A stretch of DNA of 64,000 nt from positions 1-64,000 of the forward strand of contig JADIYA010000010.1 of the NCBI GenBank assembly GCA_016705545.1. The letters are read 5' to 3'. The notes beneath the pieces were generated by a model. That model did not search any database, had not been told where the DNA came from, and was given only the letters and a program-made list of their open reading frames with translations. This document shows, piece after piece, positions 32,634 to 40,884 of the stretch (position 1 is its first letter; every line of letters begins with the position of its first letter). A program made the position numbers and the translations under genes. Source of the DNA: Flavobacteriales bacterium (lineage in GTDB: Bacteria > Bacteroidota > Bacteroidia > Flavobacteriales_F > PHOS-HE28).

Positions 32634-34082
32634 ATGACCCCGCTCGTCTATGTCTTCTACCACGGCGACGTATCGATCGAGCCGTGGGAGTGGCTGCTCT
32701 CCTTCCTGCTGGTAGGCGGCTTGTACGTGGTCCTTGCAAGGCGCCGCAACAGGCTCATCAAGAGCGCGCCGGAGTTCAAGTACTACCTGTCGGGCTTCCT
32801 GGCCAAGGTGCTCGGCGGCATGGCCTTCAGCCTGATCTACTTCTATTACTACCCGGGCGGTGATACCACGGCATACTATTACTCGGCGCTGGCCATGCGC
32901 AACCTCGCGTTCAGCGACACCTTGGAGTACTTCACCCAGATGCTCGGCGACAATTCAATGCGCGCTTGGTCGGCGTACACCGTGAACACGGCAAAGCCAT
33001 TCCAGTATGTGTTCTTCGAGGATCGAACGTTCGCCGTTCTGCGCCTCACCAGCATCATCGTGATCTTCTCCTTCAAGAGCTACCTCGTCACTACTGTCCT
33101 CACGGCCGTGCTGTCCTACCTTGGTGTGTGGGCTGGCTACCGCACCTTCGTCAGCTATTTCCCCGGCATTGCTGGAAAGCTGGCCATCGGCTTCCTCTTC
33201 ATGCCATCGGCGGTGTTCTGGGGCTCATCCATCCTCAAGGATACCTACACGTTCAGTGTCGTATGCCTCTGGGCGCATGCAGTGGACGAGATCTTCTTCA
33301 AGCGGCGCAATTACATCTCACGATCGGCCATGCTCGTATTGAGCGCGTTCATCATGGTGCTGATCAAGCCCTACATCTTCATGGTGCTGCTGCCGTGCAC
33401 CTTGGCCTGGATCTCCTACTTCCGTGTGGTGCGCATCCGCAGCATGCTGGTGAAGTTCGTGGTGCTGCCGATGGCGGCGACCGTGGCGCTCGGCGGGTCT
33501 TTCTTCATCCTGAATCGGCTGAGCGGTGCGCTCGACAAGTTCGCGCTGGGATCCGCTTTGGAAACGATCGAGGCCACCCACCGTGACCTCTCCGATGAGA
33601 AGCAGTACGGGACGAACCGCTTCGAGCTGGGCCGCTTCGATGGAACATGGCAGGGCCTGGTCAGCAAATTCCCCGTTGCCACCAACGCCGCGCTATTCAG
33701 GCCGTACCTGTGGGAATCGCGGAGCGTGGTGATGCTGCTCGCGGGACTTGAGAACGCCATGGTACTGCTCCTGACGCTCTGGTGCCTGGTGCGAGCCGGA
33801 CCGCTCTTCACCATCCGTGTATTCACAGGCATTCCTCTCGTGCTCATGGCGCTCACCTTCGCGCTGCTATTCGCCTTCGTAGTGGGCGTCACCACGCCGA
33901 ATTTCGGGGCTTTGGTGCGATTCAAGATCCCGCTGGTGCCTTTCTATATGAGCAGCATCTTCATCGTGCTCCACCTGGCTGAGATCCGCCGGGTCACCCG
34001 CAGGCGTAACATGGGTTTCGTGCTCTCGGCCTTCCGCATGGGCACAGGGGCGAATGCACCGCCGCCAAAGAGTCGGAAATGA
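32634..34082 (+). CDS. Multi-span membrane protein, possible polysaccharide polymerase
   Basis: A 482-residue protein with about ten hydrophobic segments. I do not recognise the family. Conserved-looking features are FYYYPGGDTTAYYYSA near residue 65-80 and LAIGFLFMPSAVFWGSSILKDTYTFS near 185-210; a loop of about 60 polar residues (310-360) separates the last spans. The topology and the position between a methyltransferase and a glycosyltransferase (4-base ATGA overlap at 34079) suggest a polymerase-like or GT-C-like role in surface glycan assembly. This is inference only. Confidence 0.7.
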   Translation: MTPLVYVFYHGDVSIEPWEWLLSFLLVGGLYVVLARRRNRLIKSAPEFKYYLSGFLAKVLGGMAFSLIYFYYYPGGDTTAYYYSALAMRNLAFSDTLEYFTQMLGDNSMRAWSAYTVNTAKPFQYVFFEDRTFAVLRLTSIIVIFSFKSYLVTTVLTAVLSYLGVWAGYRTFVSYFPGIAGKLAIGFLFMPSAVFWGSSILKDTYTFSVVCLWAHAVDEIFFKRRNYISRSAMLVLSAFIMVLIKPYIFMVLLPCTLAWISYFRVVRIRSMLVKFVVLPMAATVALGGSFFILNRLSGALDKFALGSALETIEATHRDLSDEKQYGTNRFELGRFDGTWQGLVSKFPVATNAALFRPYLWESRSVVMLLAGLENAMVLLLTLWCLVRAGPLFTIRVFTGIPLVLMALTFALLFAFVVGVTTPNFGALVRFKIPLVPFYMSSIFIVLHLAEIRRVTRRRNMGFVLSAFRMGTGANAPPPKSRK

Positions 34083-35284
34083 GGCCTGCCCAGCGCATAC
34101 TGGTGCTCACCTATTGGGGCTACGATGAGGCGTTGGTGCAGGCCTACACGATGCCGTATGTGCGGCTGATGCTCGAGGCGGCTCCCGCGGGAAGCACGGT
34201 GCATTTGGTCACGCTGGAGAAAGGCGCTGGCGTCCTGCGTCCGCGCGCAACGGATCCATCGGTCGTGCATCACCCCTTTCGGTACGCCCGCTTCGGTGCC
34301 GGTGGCGTGCTGATGGCTGCGCGTGTGCTGCTGCGGCTGCTGCGCGTGATCCGGCGCGAGCGGATCACATACTTGCATGCGTGGTGCACCCCGGCCGGAG
34401 CGTTGGGTTGGGTATTGTCGGTGCTCGCGGGCAGGCCGCTGGTCATTGACAGCTTCGAGCCGCATGCGGAGGCCATGGTGGAGAACGGCACCTGGCCGCC
34501 AGGCGGCATCGCCCATCGACTGTTGTTCGCCCTGGAGCGCTTGCAGAGCCGACGTGCAAGCCGATTGATCGCCTGCGCCGAAGGCATGCAGGACTATGCG
34601 CTCCGGAAATACGGGGTGATGCTTGATCGACGCATGGATGTGAAGCCGGCTTGCGTGGACCTCGACCGATTCGATTGGCGCAGCGTGAAGCGCCCTGACC
34701 TGCTGCGCCAATGGGGTCTTGAGGACAAGGTGGTGGCCGTGTACGCCGGGAAGTTCGGCGGCATCTACCTGGAGCAGGAGGTCTTCGATCTGTTGCGCGC
34801 GGCGCGCGATCACTGGGGCGACCGGCTGCGTGTGCTGTTGCTCACGCCCCATCGGCGCGAGGAACTGGAGCCGATGATGCGCAACGCCGGCCTTGATCCG
34901 GGCATCTTCATCATCCACGCCGTGCCGCATGCGGAAGTGGCTGATTGGATGGGCCTCGCCGATTTCGCGCTCACGCCCGTGAAGCCCGTGCCCACCAAGG
35001 CGCTCTGCACGCCGATCAAGGATGGTGAGTACTGGGCGCTCGGCCTTCCGGTGATCATCACGCCCGGCATCTCCGACGATTCCGCGATCATCGAGCGCCA
35101 TGGCATCGGTGCGGTGCTCAATGGATTGAACGCGGAAGCCTACCGGCGTGCAGTGATCAAGATCGATGCGCTGCTGTCCTCGGGATCGCGCCGGGCGCTC
35201 TACGATCGGATCCGGCCGATGGCGGAGCGCTACCGTAGTTTTGGCATCGCTCGCATCATTTACCAGCGCATTTATGGAGGATAG
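34079..35284 (+). CDS. Glycosyltransferase, GT-B fold
   Basis: A 401-residue enzyme. N-terminal LVLTYWGYDEALVQAYTMPYVRL and ITYLHAWCTPAGALGWVLSV form the acceptor domain; the donor domain has VVAVYAGKFGGIYLEQEVFDL and ALTPVKPVPTKALCTPIKDGEYWALGLPVIITPGI, with Lys and Glu positions as in GT4. It overlaps the upstream gene by ATGA and the downstream galE by 11 bases, so all three are likely translated together. Sugar specificity is unknown. Confidence 0.84.
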   Translation: MRPAQRILVLTYWGYDEALVQAYTMPYVRLMLEAAPAGSTVHLVTLEKGAGVLRPRATDPSVVHHPFRYARFGAGGVLMAARVLLRLLRVIRRERITYLHAWCTPAGALGWVLSVLAGRPLVIDSFEPHAEAMVENGTWPPGGIAHRLLFALERLQSRRASRLIACAEGMQDYALRKYGVMLDRRMDVKPACVDLDRFDWRSVKRPDLLRQWGLEDKVVAVYAGKFGGIYLEQEVFDLLRAARDHWGDRLRVLLLTPHRREELEPMMRNAGLDPGIFIIHAVPHAEVADWMGLADFALTPVKPVPTKALCTPIKDGEYWALGLPVIITPGISDDSAIIERHGIGAVLNGLNAEAYRRAVIKIDALLSSGSRRALYDRIRPMAERYRSFGIARIIYQRIYGG

Positions 35285-36314
35285 CACCATCATCGTTACA
35301 GGAGGCGCGGGCTACATCGGCTCGCACACCATCATCGAGCTCATGGAGCGCACACCGTTCAAGGTGCTCTCCTTGGACAATCACGCGAATTCCAGCCCGC
35401 GCACGTATAGCCGCATCGAAGCGATCTCAGGGCGCCGCGTGCGCTCCATCCAGGTCGATCTATGCGATCGCGAGGCCACCTTGCGCGCCGTTGCTGAAGC
35501 AGGGCAAGTGAAGGGGATCATCCATTTCGCGGCGTTCAAGTCGGTGCCGGAATCCGTGCGTGAGCCGGGGCTCTACTACCGGAACAACATCGTCTCATTG
35601 CTCAACGTGCTCGAGGCTGCTGGCGCCTATCGCGTGCCACATTTCATCTTCTCATCCTCGTGCTCGGTATATGGCAATCTGGCGGAGCTCCCTGTCCGTG
35701 AGGATTCGCCTTTGGGCCAGCCTGAATCGCCTTACGCGCACACCAAGCAGGTGGGCGAGCGCATCGTGCAGGCCCATGCCGATGTGATGCCGGAACTGAA
35801 CGCGATCTCCCTGCGCTACTTCAACCCGGTCGGGGCGCACCGCTCGGGCCTGCTCGGAGAGGACCCGATCAATCCGCCCACGAACCTGGTGCCCGTGATC
35901 ATGCGCGTGGCCGTGGGCCGCATGCCCGAAGTGGTGGTGCATGGCGGTGATTACGATACGCGCGACGGTTCGTGCATCCGGGACTACGTTCATGTATCCG
36001 ACATCGCCACCGCCCACGTGAAGGCGCTGGAGCATTCCATGCGCGCGCCCATGGCACCGAACCATGCCATCTTCAACCTAGGCACCGGGCAGGGCGTGAG
36101 CGTGCTGGAAGCGATCACGGCGTTCGAGTCAGTGACGCAGCAGCGCCTCAACTACCGCATAGGCCCACGGCGCGCCGGCGATGTCGCCGCGATCTACACG
36201 GATACGCGCCGTACGGAGCAGGCCTTGGGATGGAAGGCCGAGCACAGCCTGAACGAGATGATGGCCATGGCATGGGCGTGGGAGCAGCACTTGCTCCAAG
36301 AGGCCAAGGGCTGA
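35274..36314 (+). CDS. galE: UDP-glucose 4-epimerase GalE
   Basis: Interconverts UDP-glucose and UDP-galactose, or the N-acetyl forms, supplying galactose-type donors. The 346-residue SDR protein has IIVTGGAGYIGSHTIIEL, the FAAFKSVPESV motif, the Ser in FSSSCSVYG, the YAHTK catalytic pair and ISLRYFNPVGAH, and ends in ALGWKAEHSLNEMM. ATG 35274 lies inside the end of the glycosyltransferase gene and gives the normal N-terminus; a longer frame upstream is only overlap. Confidence 0.93.
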   Translation: MEDSTIIVTGGAGYIGSHTIIELMERTPFKVLSLDNHANSSPRTYSRIEAISGRRVRSIQVDLCDREATLRAVAEAGQVKGIIHFAAFKSVPESVREPGLYYRNNIVSLLNVLEAAGAYRVPHFIFSSSCSVYGNLAELPVREDSPLGQPESPYAHTKQVGERIVQAHADVMPELNAISLRYFNPVGAHRSGLLGEDPINPPTNLVPVIMRVAVGRMPEVVVHGGDYDTRDGSCIRDYVHVSDIATAHVKALEHSMRAPMAPNHAIFNLGTGQGVSVLEAITAFESVTQQRLNYRIGPRRAGDVAAIYTDTRRTEQALGWKAEHSLNEMMAMAWAWEQHLLQEAKG

Positions 36315-36320
36315 CCGCGC

Positions 36321-37187
36321 TCAGCGACCGAACAGCTTGTTGATCACCAGGCCCGGGCGGGTCACCGCAGCGCGCGCGATCCACGGCAGCGCTTTGAGCG
36401 GCCGGCGCGCATTGCGCCACCAGCTCCCGCCAATGGCCCAGAAGCAGCGCGCCATGACATCGCGCGCGAAGCCTTCATCATCGAGCAGTCCGCGCTCCTT
36501 CGCTTTGCGGAGCATCAGCAGATGGTCGCGCTCGAACAGGGCGATGTTGTGGCTCATGCTGCCGCCGAGCACGCGGTAGCGGAACAAGGGCTCCGGTACC
36601 CGCACGCCCTTGAATCGGGAGGCCAGGCCTAGCACCATGTCCTTGTCCGCTTCGTTCGAAAGGGCGATGTCGAAGCGCAATCCGTCGGCGAAGCAATGCG
36701 CACGCGCGAGCAGGTTGCTGCCTGCACCGGGCACGGCGTGGCCTTCACCGAGGAGCACGATCCGCGCATGGTCGGTGTCCGATCCCCTTTCGGGCTCCCC
36801 GACCGGCCGGAGTGCGGCATCGCAGGTCCACATGTCGCTGAACGCCCAATCCGCTCCGGTGCGCGCGAGGGCCTCCATCTTCAATTCGATCGCACGCGGC
36901 TCCATCGCGTCGTCCGCATCCAAGAAGGCGATGGCGTAGCCGCGTGCTGCGTCGATGCCCTGGTTGCGCGCGCTGCTCACGCCGCCGTTCGGCTTATCTA
37001 TCACATGCACGCGCGGATCGTTGATGCTGTGCGCGACGTTGGCGGTGGCATCCTTCGACCCGTCGTTCACGACCACCACCTCCACGTTGGCCCACGATTG
37101 CGCGAGCACGGAGCGGATGGCTTCCGCGATGTACCGTTCGGCGTTGTACGCCGGCATCACCACGCTCACCAAAGGCTGCTGGCTCAT
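36321..37187 (-). CDS. Glycosyltransferase family 2 protein
   Basis: A GT-A enzyme of 288 residues: VSVVMPAYNAERYIAEAIRSVLAQ, VEVVVVNDGSKDAT, then GGVSSARNQGID and the DxD equivalent in AIAFLDADDAMEP. The start codon overlaps the upstream gene's stop (ATGA at 37184-37187). Sugar specificity is unknown. Confidence 0.9.
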   Translation of the reverse strand: MSQQPLVSVVMPAYNAERYIAEAIRSVLAQSWANVEVVVVNDGSKDATANVAHSINDPRVHVIDKPNGGVSSARNQGIDAARGYAIAFLDADDAMEPRAIELKMEALARTGADWAFSDMWTCDAALRPVGEPERGSDTDHARIVLLGEGHAVPGAGSNLLARAHCFADGLRFDIALSNEADKDMVLGLASRFKGVRVPEPLFRYRVLGGSMSHNIALFERDHLLMLRKAKERGLLDDEGFARDVMARCFWAIGGSWWRNARRPLKALPWIARAAVTRPGLVINKLFGR

Positions 37188-38322
37188 CGTCGTCCGAGTG
37201 CGTTGCGGTACACGGCCATCGTTCCCTCCCACATGGTATCGAAAGCGTACATGCGCAGCGCGGTGGAGCGGCCGGCTTCTCCGATGGCGCGGCGGTCAGC
37301 AGCGAGCAGGCGCTCCATCGCTCCGGCGAGCGCTTCACCGCTGCGTTCCGCGGCGAGCATGCCGTTCACCCCGTCGGTGATGGCATCGTGCGCCGCACCG
37401 GTATCGGTGCTCACCACCGGCACGCCATTCATCATGGCTTCGGCGTAAACCAGGCCGAAGGGCTCGAGCACGGCCGCATGCATGTACGCATCGAGCATTC
37501 CATAGAACGATGGCATCAGGCTGCGCTCGATGCGGCCGGTGAGCACCACGTGATCCTGGAGGCCCGCTTCCTCGATCCAGCGGCGAACCTCCGGTTGCTG
37601 ATCGCCTTGGCCGCATAACAGGAAGCGCGCGCGCGGGTGGCGTTGGATGATGATCCGCGCAGCGTCGACGATGTGTCGATAGCCTTTCCATGGGATGAAG
37701 CGCGCAACGGTGCCGATCACGGGTGAATGCTCCTGTATGCCGAAGCGCGCCCGCAATGCGGCCATGGCCGCCGGGTCCAGCGCTGTGTGCGGGCCGGGCG
37801 GAATGCCGTTGTGGACCATGGTGATCTTGGCGGCCGGCAAGCGTTCATTGTCGATCAAGTGCTGGCGAGCCTCATTCGAAACAGTGATGATGTCCGTGGC
37901 CATCCGCGCATTCCAGCGATCGACCCAGAGCCAGCGCGGGGCGTGCATCCAGTGGAAACCGGTGTCCTGCCGCGTGATCACGCGGATGGGTACGCCAGCC
38001 GCGAATGCAGCGATCAAGCCGGGCACGCTATCGTCGAACAAGTTGCAATGCACGATCGCGGCCGGTGCTTGCGGATGTGCCGGTACAGCGCTGGCAAAGC
38101 CCGCAGCAGGCCGCTCTTGCGATGGCGGTCATCGTACGGGATCCATTCGCATGCGAAGCCGAGCTGCCGCATCTCATCGATCATCGCGGGCCTCGAGGGA
38201 TGCATGTTCACGAAGGAGTAGCGCACGTTGCCCTCGCGCGCCGCGCGCTCGGCGAACCAGCTCAGGTAAGGCACCGTGGCGTTGTTGGCGAAGGTGTGCA
38301 GGACGTGCAAGGGTGCGCTCAT
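37184..38322 (-). CDS. Glycosyltransferase family 4 protein (apparent frameshift)
   Basis: A GT-B enzyme split by one apparent missing base near 38057-38065. The N-terminal part, from ATG 38322 (MSAPLHVLHTFANNATVPYLS to ALYRHIRKHRP), is in one frame; IVHCNLFDDSVPGLIAAFAA onward is in another. Restoring one base (GGCCGCG to GGCCGGCG) gives a continuous protein of about 379 residues. The donor site is MHAAVLEPFGLVYAEAMMNGVPVVST. The start overlaps the acyltransferase stop by ATGA, which supports this start. The call is firm; whether the break is real is unknown. Confidence 0.85.
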
Positions 38323-39395
38323 CGGCGTGAACCGTTGGATCCAGGCGTCCCCATTCCCGATGTCCGGCTCGGCCCGCCGCTGATCCTGATCCGCTTCAAT
38401 CGCTCCAGCCAAGGGCGCTCGGCCACGTGATAGAGGAGGTGGGCGGCGAGGACTGCGATGCCCGTGTACACGAAGAGCAGCAGGATCTTGCCCCATGCCA
38501 GCTCATGCAGGCCCGTTATCCGCTTCAGGGCGCTCTCGCAGAAATAGCCAACGGGCACATGCATCAGGTAAAGGCAATAGCTGATGGCGCCGAGCCAATC
38601 GGTGAAGCGTGATCCCAAGCCCGGCCTCCAGAGCAACAGTCCCGTGGTGGCCATGGAAAGACCAACCGGGGCCCATTGCTCCCGGAGAAGCAAGGCCGCC
38701 ATGGATGTGATGGAGACTGCAAGAAAGGCGCGGACGCCGATGCTGCCATGGCGATGAAGGAAGGCCGCAACCCCAAGGATGAAATACCCGCAGTGCAGGA
38801 TGAAGCCCTCGTTCACGATCAGGCTCAAGCCTAGCAGGGCGACCATGATCGCCGCATTCACCGCGGCAAGCCGGGCCTGCAACAGCATCGGCAGCATCAA
38901 GGCGATGGCGAAGTAGAACTGCAGCTCGACGGCGAGGGTCCAGAACACGAAGTTGAACCAGCTGCTGCCCAAGAGCTGCGGATGGAAGAGCAGGTTGCCG
39001 ATCACCGAGGCGGCATCGATGCCGGGCCAATCGTGCGATTGAACAGGGCGGCCAAGCAGGATCTGGGACAGCAGGTGATAGCCGACCATGAGCAAGGCCG
39101 AGAAATAGGCCAACGGGGCGATGCGGAGGTACCGCTTCCACATGAACGGGCCCAATGCGCTCCAACCGTAGCCGCCTCGCACCATGCTGTAGGGGATCAC
39201 GAAGCCGGAGAGCACGAAGAACACCTCCACACCGTATTCGCCGAATGCCAGCAGGCCCTCCAGCGGATGCGGCGCAAGCGTGGGGAGCACGACCCCGCCG
39301 TAGTGGAACAGCACCACGACCAACGCAGCAAGCCCCCGCACCGCATCGATGGTGCGCAGGGCCATGCGCGGCTTCGGTTCGATGCGGTCAATCAT
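38319..39395 (-). CDS. Acyltransferase family 3 (OafA/YrhL-like)
   Basis: A membrane acyltransferase that O-acylates sugars of surface glycans. The 358-residue protein begins TIDAVRGLAALVVVLFHYGG, the family signature, followed by GEYGVEVFFVLSGFVIPYSM with the conserved Arg-Gly and Phe-Phe-Val-Leu-Ser-Gly blocks, and about ten spans. ATG 39395 is used; an in-frame ATG at 39446 would add 17 residues and cannot be excluded. Confidence 0.88.
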   Translation of the reverse strand: MIDRIEPKPRMALRTIDAVRGLAALVVVLFHYGGVVLPTLAPHPLEGLLAFGEYGVEVFFVLSGFVIPYSMVRGGYGWSALGPFMWKRYLRIAPLAYFSALLMVGYHLLSQILLGRPVQSHDWPGIDAASVIGNLLFHPQLLGSSWFNFVFWTLAVELQFYFAIALMLPMLLQARLAAVNAAIMVALLGLSLIVNEGFILHCGYFILGVAAFLHRHGSIGVRAFLAVSITSMAALLLREQWAPVGLSMATTGLLLWRPGLGSRFTDWLGAISYCLYLMHVPVGYFCESALKRITGLHELAWGKILLLFVYTGIAVLAAHLLYHVAERPWLERLKRIRISGGPSRTSGMGTPGSNGSRR

Positions 39396-39506
39396 CAAGG
39401 CAATCCGATCAGCGTAGGCGATAGTGCGAGGCTCCTGCGGTTTCAAGGCAAAGACGAAGGCTGTGCCGGTCGGGATGCCATGCCGGATTCAAGTTGGGCG
39501 AGGTGC

Positions 39507-40853
39507 TCAAGGTCGAATGCTGCTGGAATTTTGCGCCGCATGCAGTTTTCCACCGATCAGCGCGCGAATATCGGAGGCTCGGACGATGAAGAGGTCGCCG
39601 ATGGGGATGCCCAAGCGCCAGCGGATGGCATGCAGCACCACGGCCAGCACGGCGGCATAGGCCATGGTGCTGGCGATGGCGGCCCCGGCGATTCCCATCC
39701 GCGGGATCAGCGCGAAATCGAGGCCGATGGTGCAGCACGCGCCGATTACCGCTGCGATGAGGTTGATGCGCTGCATGCCGCCCTGCACCACCAGCTGCGC
39801 GAGCAGCTTGAACGCGCAGTTGAGAACGATGCCTGGAAGCAGCAGCCGCAAGGGCAGTACCGATCCCGCGAACACCTCGCCGAACAGCAGCGTCACCACC
39901 CAAGGGGCAAGCACTGCCAGGAAAAGCGCCAAGGCCAACACGGTGGTGAAGTTGATGCGCGCCACTGCCTTGAACCGCGCCAGGATGCCCGGATCGTGCG
40001 CGCCGAAGAGGTAAGGCTGCACCACGCGTGAGAAGGGCTCCGGCACATGGAAGAGCAGCTGAGCCAGGCCCACGCCCACCGCATAAAGCCCAAGGCTCGC
40101 TGTGCCGTGGTAGTGGTTCACCACCCAGGTGTCGAATCGGTAGTTGACCATGTTCACCAAGGTGCTCAAGTAGCCCACCATGCTGAAGGCGAGGATGGGG
40201 CGGATCACGTTCCAGCTCCAGACCGGCACCGGTTTCAGGCCGATGTGCACGGCGTATAGCACGCACGATAGCCCGGTGATCACTGCCTGGCCGACGATGG
40301 TGACGATCAGCACGGCCGCCAGCATATGGTCGGGGTGGATCCGGTCGCGCACGATGAACAGCACGGCAAAGCCAAGGGCGCTCGCGGTGGCCCCGATGAT
40401 GCTCGAGATGTTCAGCTCACGGAAGCGCTTCTGGCTCAGCAGCATCGACAGGCAGGCCGTGTTGAGCAGGGAAAGCATGATGCTCAGGTACACGAAGCCC
40501 CAATAGAGCCAATGATCGGCGCGCATCGGCATCAGCACGTCGCTCGCGGCAGGCACCGCGCGCACCGCTGCAAGCAGCACCGGTGCGAGCACCAGGTTCG
40601 CCAGGAGCAGGGCCATGGCCGTGCCCACCACGTCGCGCGCATTGCCGCTCTTCGCCGCGAAGTAGCTGATGCCGTAACCGATGTTGAGCGAGAGCAGCAG
40701 GGCGAACAAGGCCGCCTGGTTGGTGACCAGCGCGTACTCGCCGCGTCCCTGGTCGCCGAGCAGCCGCGTCATGAGCATGCTTGCCGCGAAGTACAACAGC
40801 AAGGTGGGCACTTGCGTGAGCGAGGTGAAGAAGATGCTCCGCTTCAGGCTCAT
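39507..40853 (-). CDS. Oligosaccharide flippase family protein
   Basis: A 448-residue protein with 12-14 spans. The start IFFTSLTQVPTLLLYFAASMLMTRLLGDQGRGEYALV matches the Polysacc_synt pattern in which LLG-xxGRGEYAL follows the first span. It should move lipid-linked glycan units across the inner membrane. It is one of three flippases in the window and lies between the double glycosyltransferase and the acyltransferase, all on the minus strand. Confidence 0.88.
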   Translation of the reverse strand: MSLKRSIFFTSLTQVPTLLLYFAASMLMTRLLGDQGRGEYALVTNQAALFALLLSLNIGYGISYFAAKSGNARDVVGTAMALLLANLVLAPVLLAAVRAVPAASDVLMPMRADHWLYWGFVYLSIMLSLLNTACLSMLLSQKRFRELNISSIIGATASALGFAVLFIVRDRIHPDHMLAAVLIVTIVGQAVITGLSCVLYAVHIGLKPVPVWSWNVIRPILAFSMVGYLSTLVNMVNYRFDTWVVNHYHGTASLGLYAVGVGLAQLLFHVPEPFSRVVQPYLFGAHDPGILARFKAVARINFTTVLALALFLAVLAPWVVTLLFGEVFAGSVLPLRLLLPGIVLNCAFKLLAQLVVQGGMQRINLIAAVIGACCTIGLDFALIPRMGIAGAAIASTMAYAAVLAVVLHAIRWRLGIPIGDLFIVRASDIRALIGGKLHAAQNSSSIRP

Positions 40854-40884
40854 CGTGCGCGTTCAGGTTGCGGCGCTGGGCATG

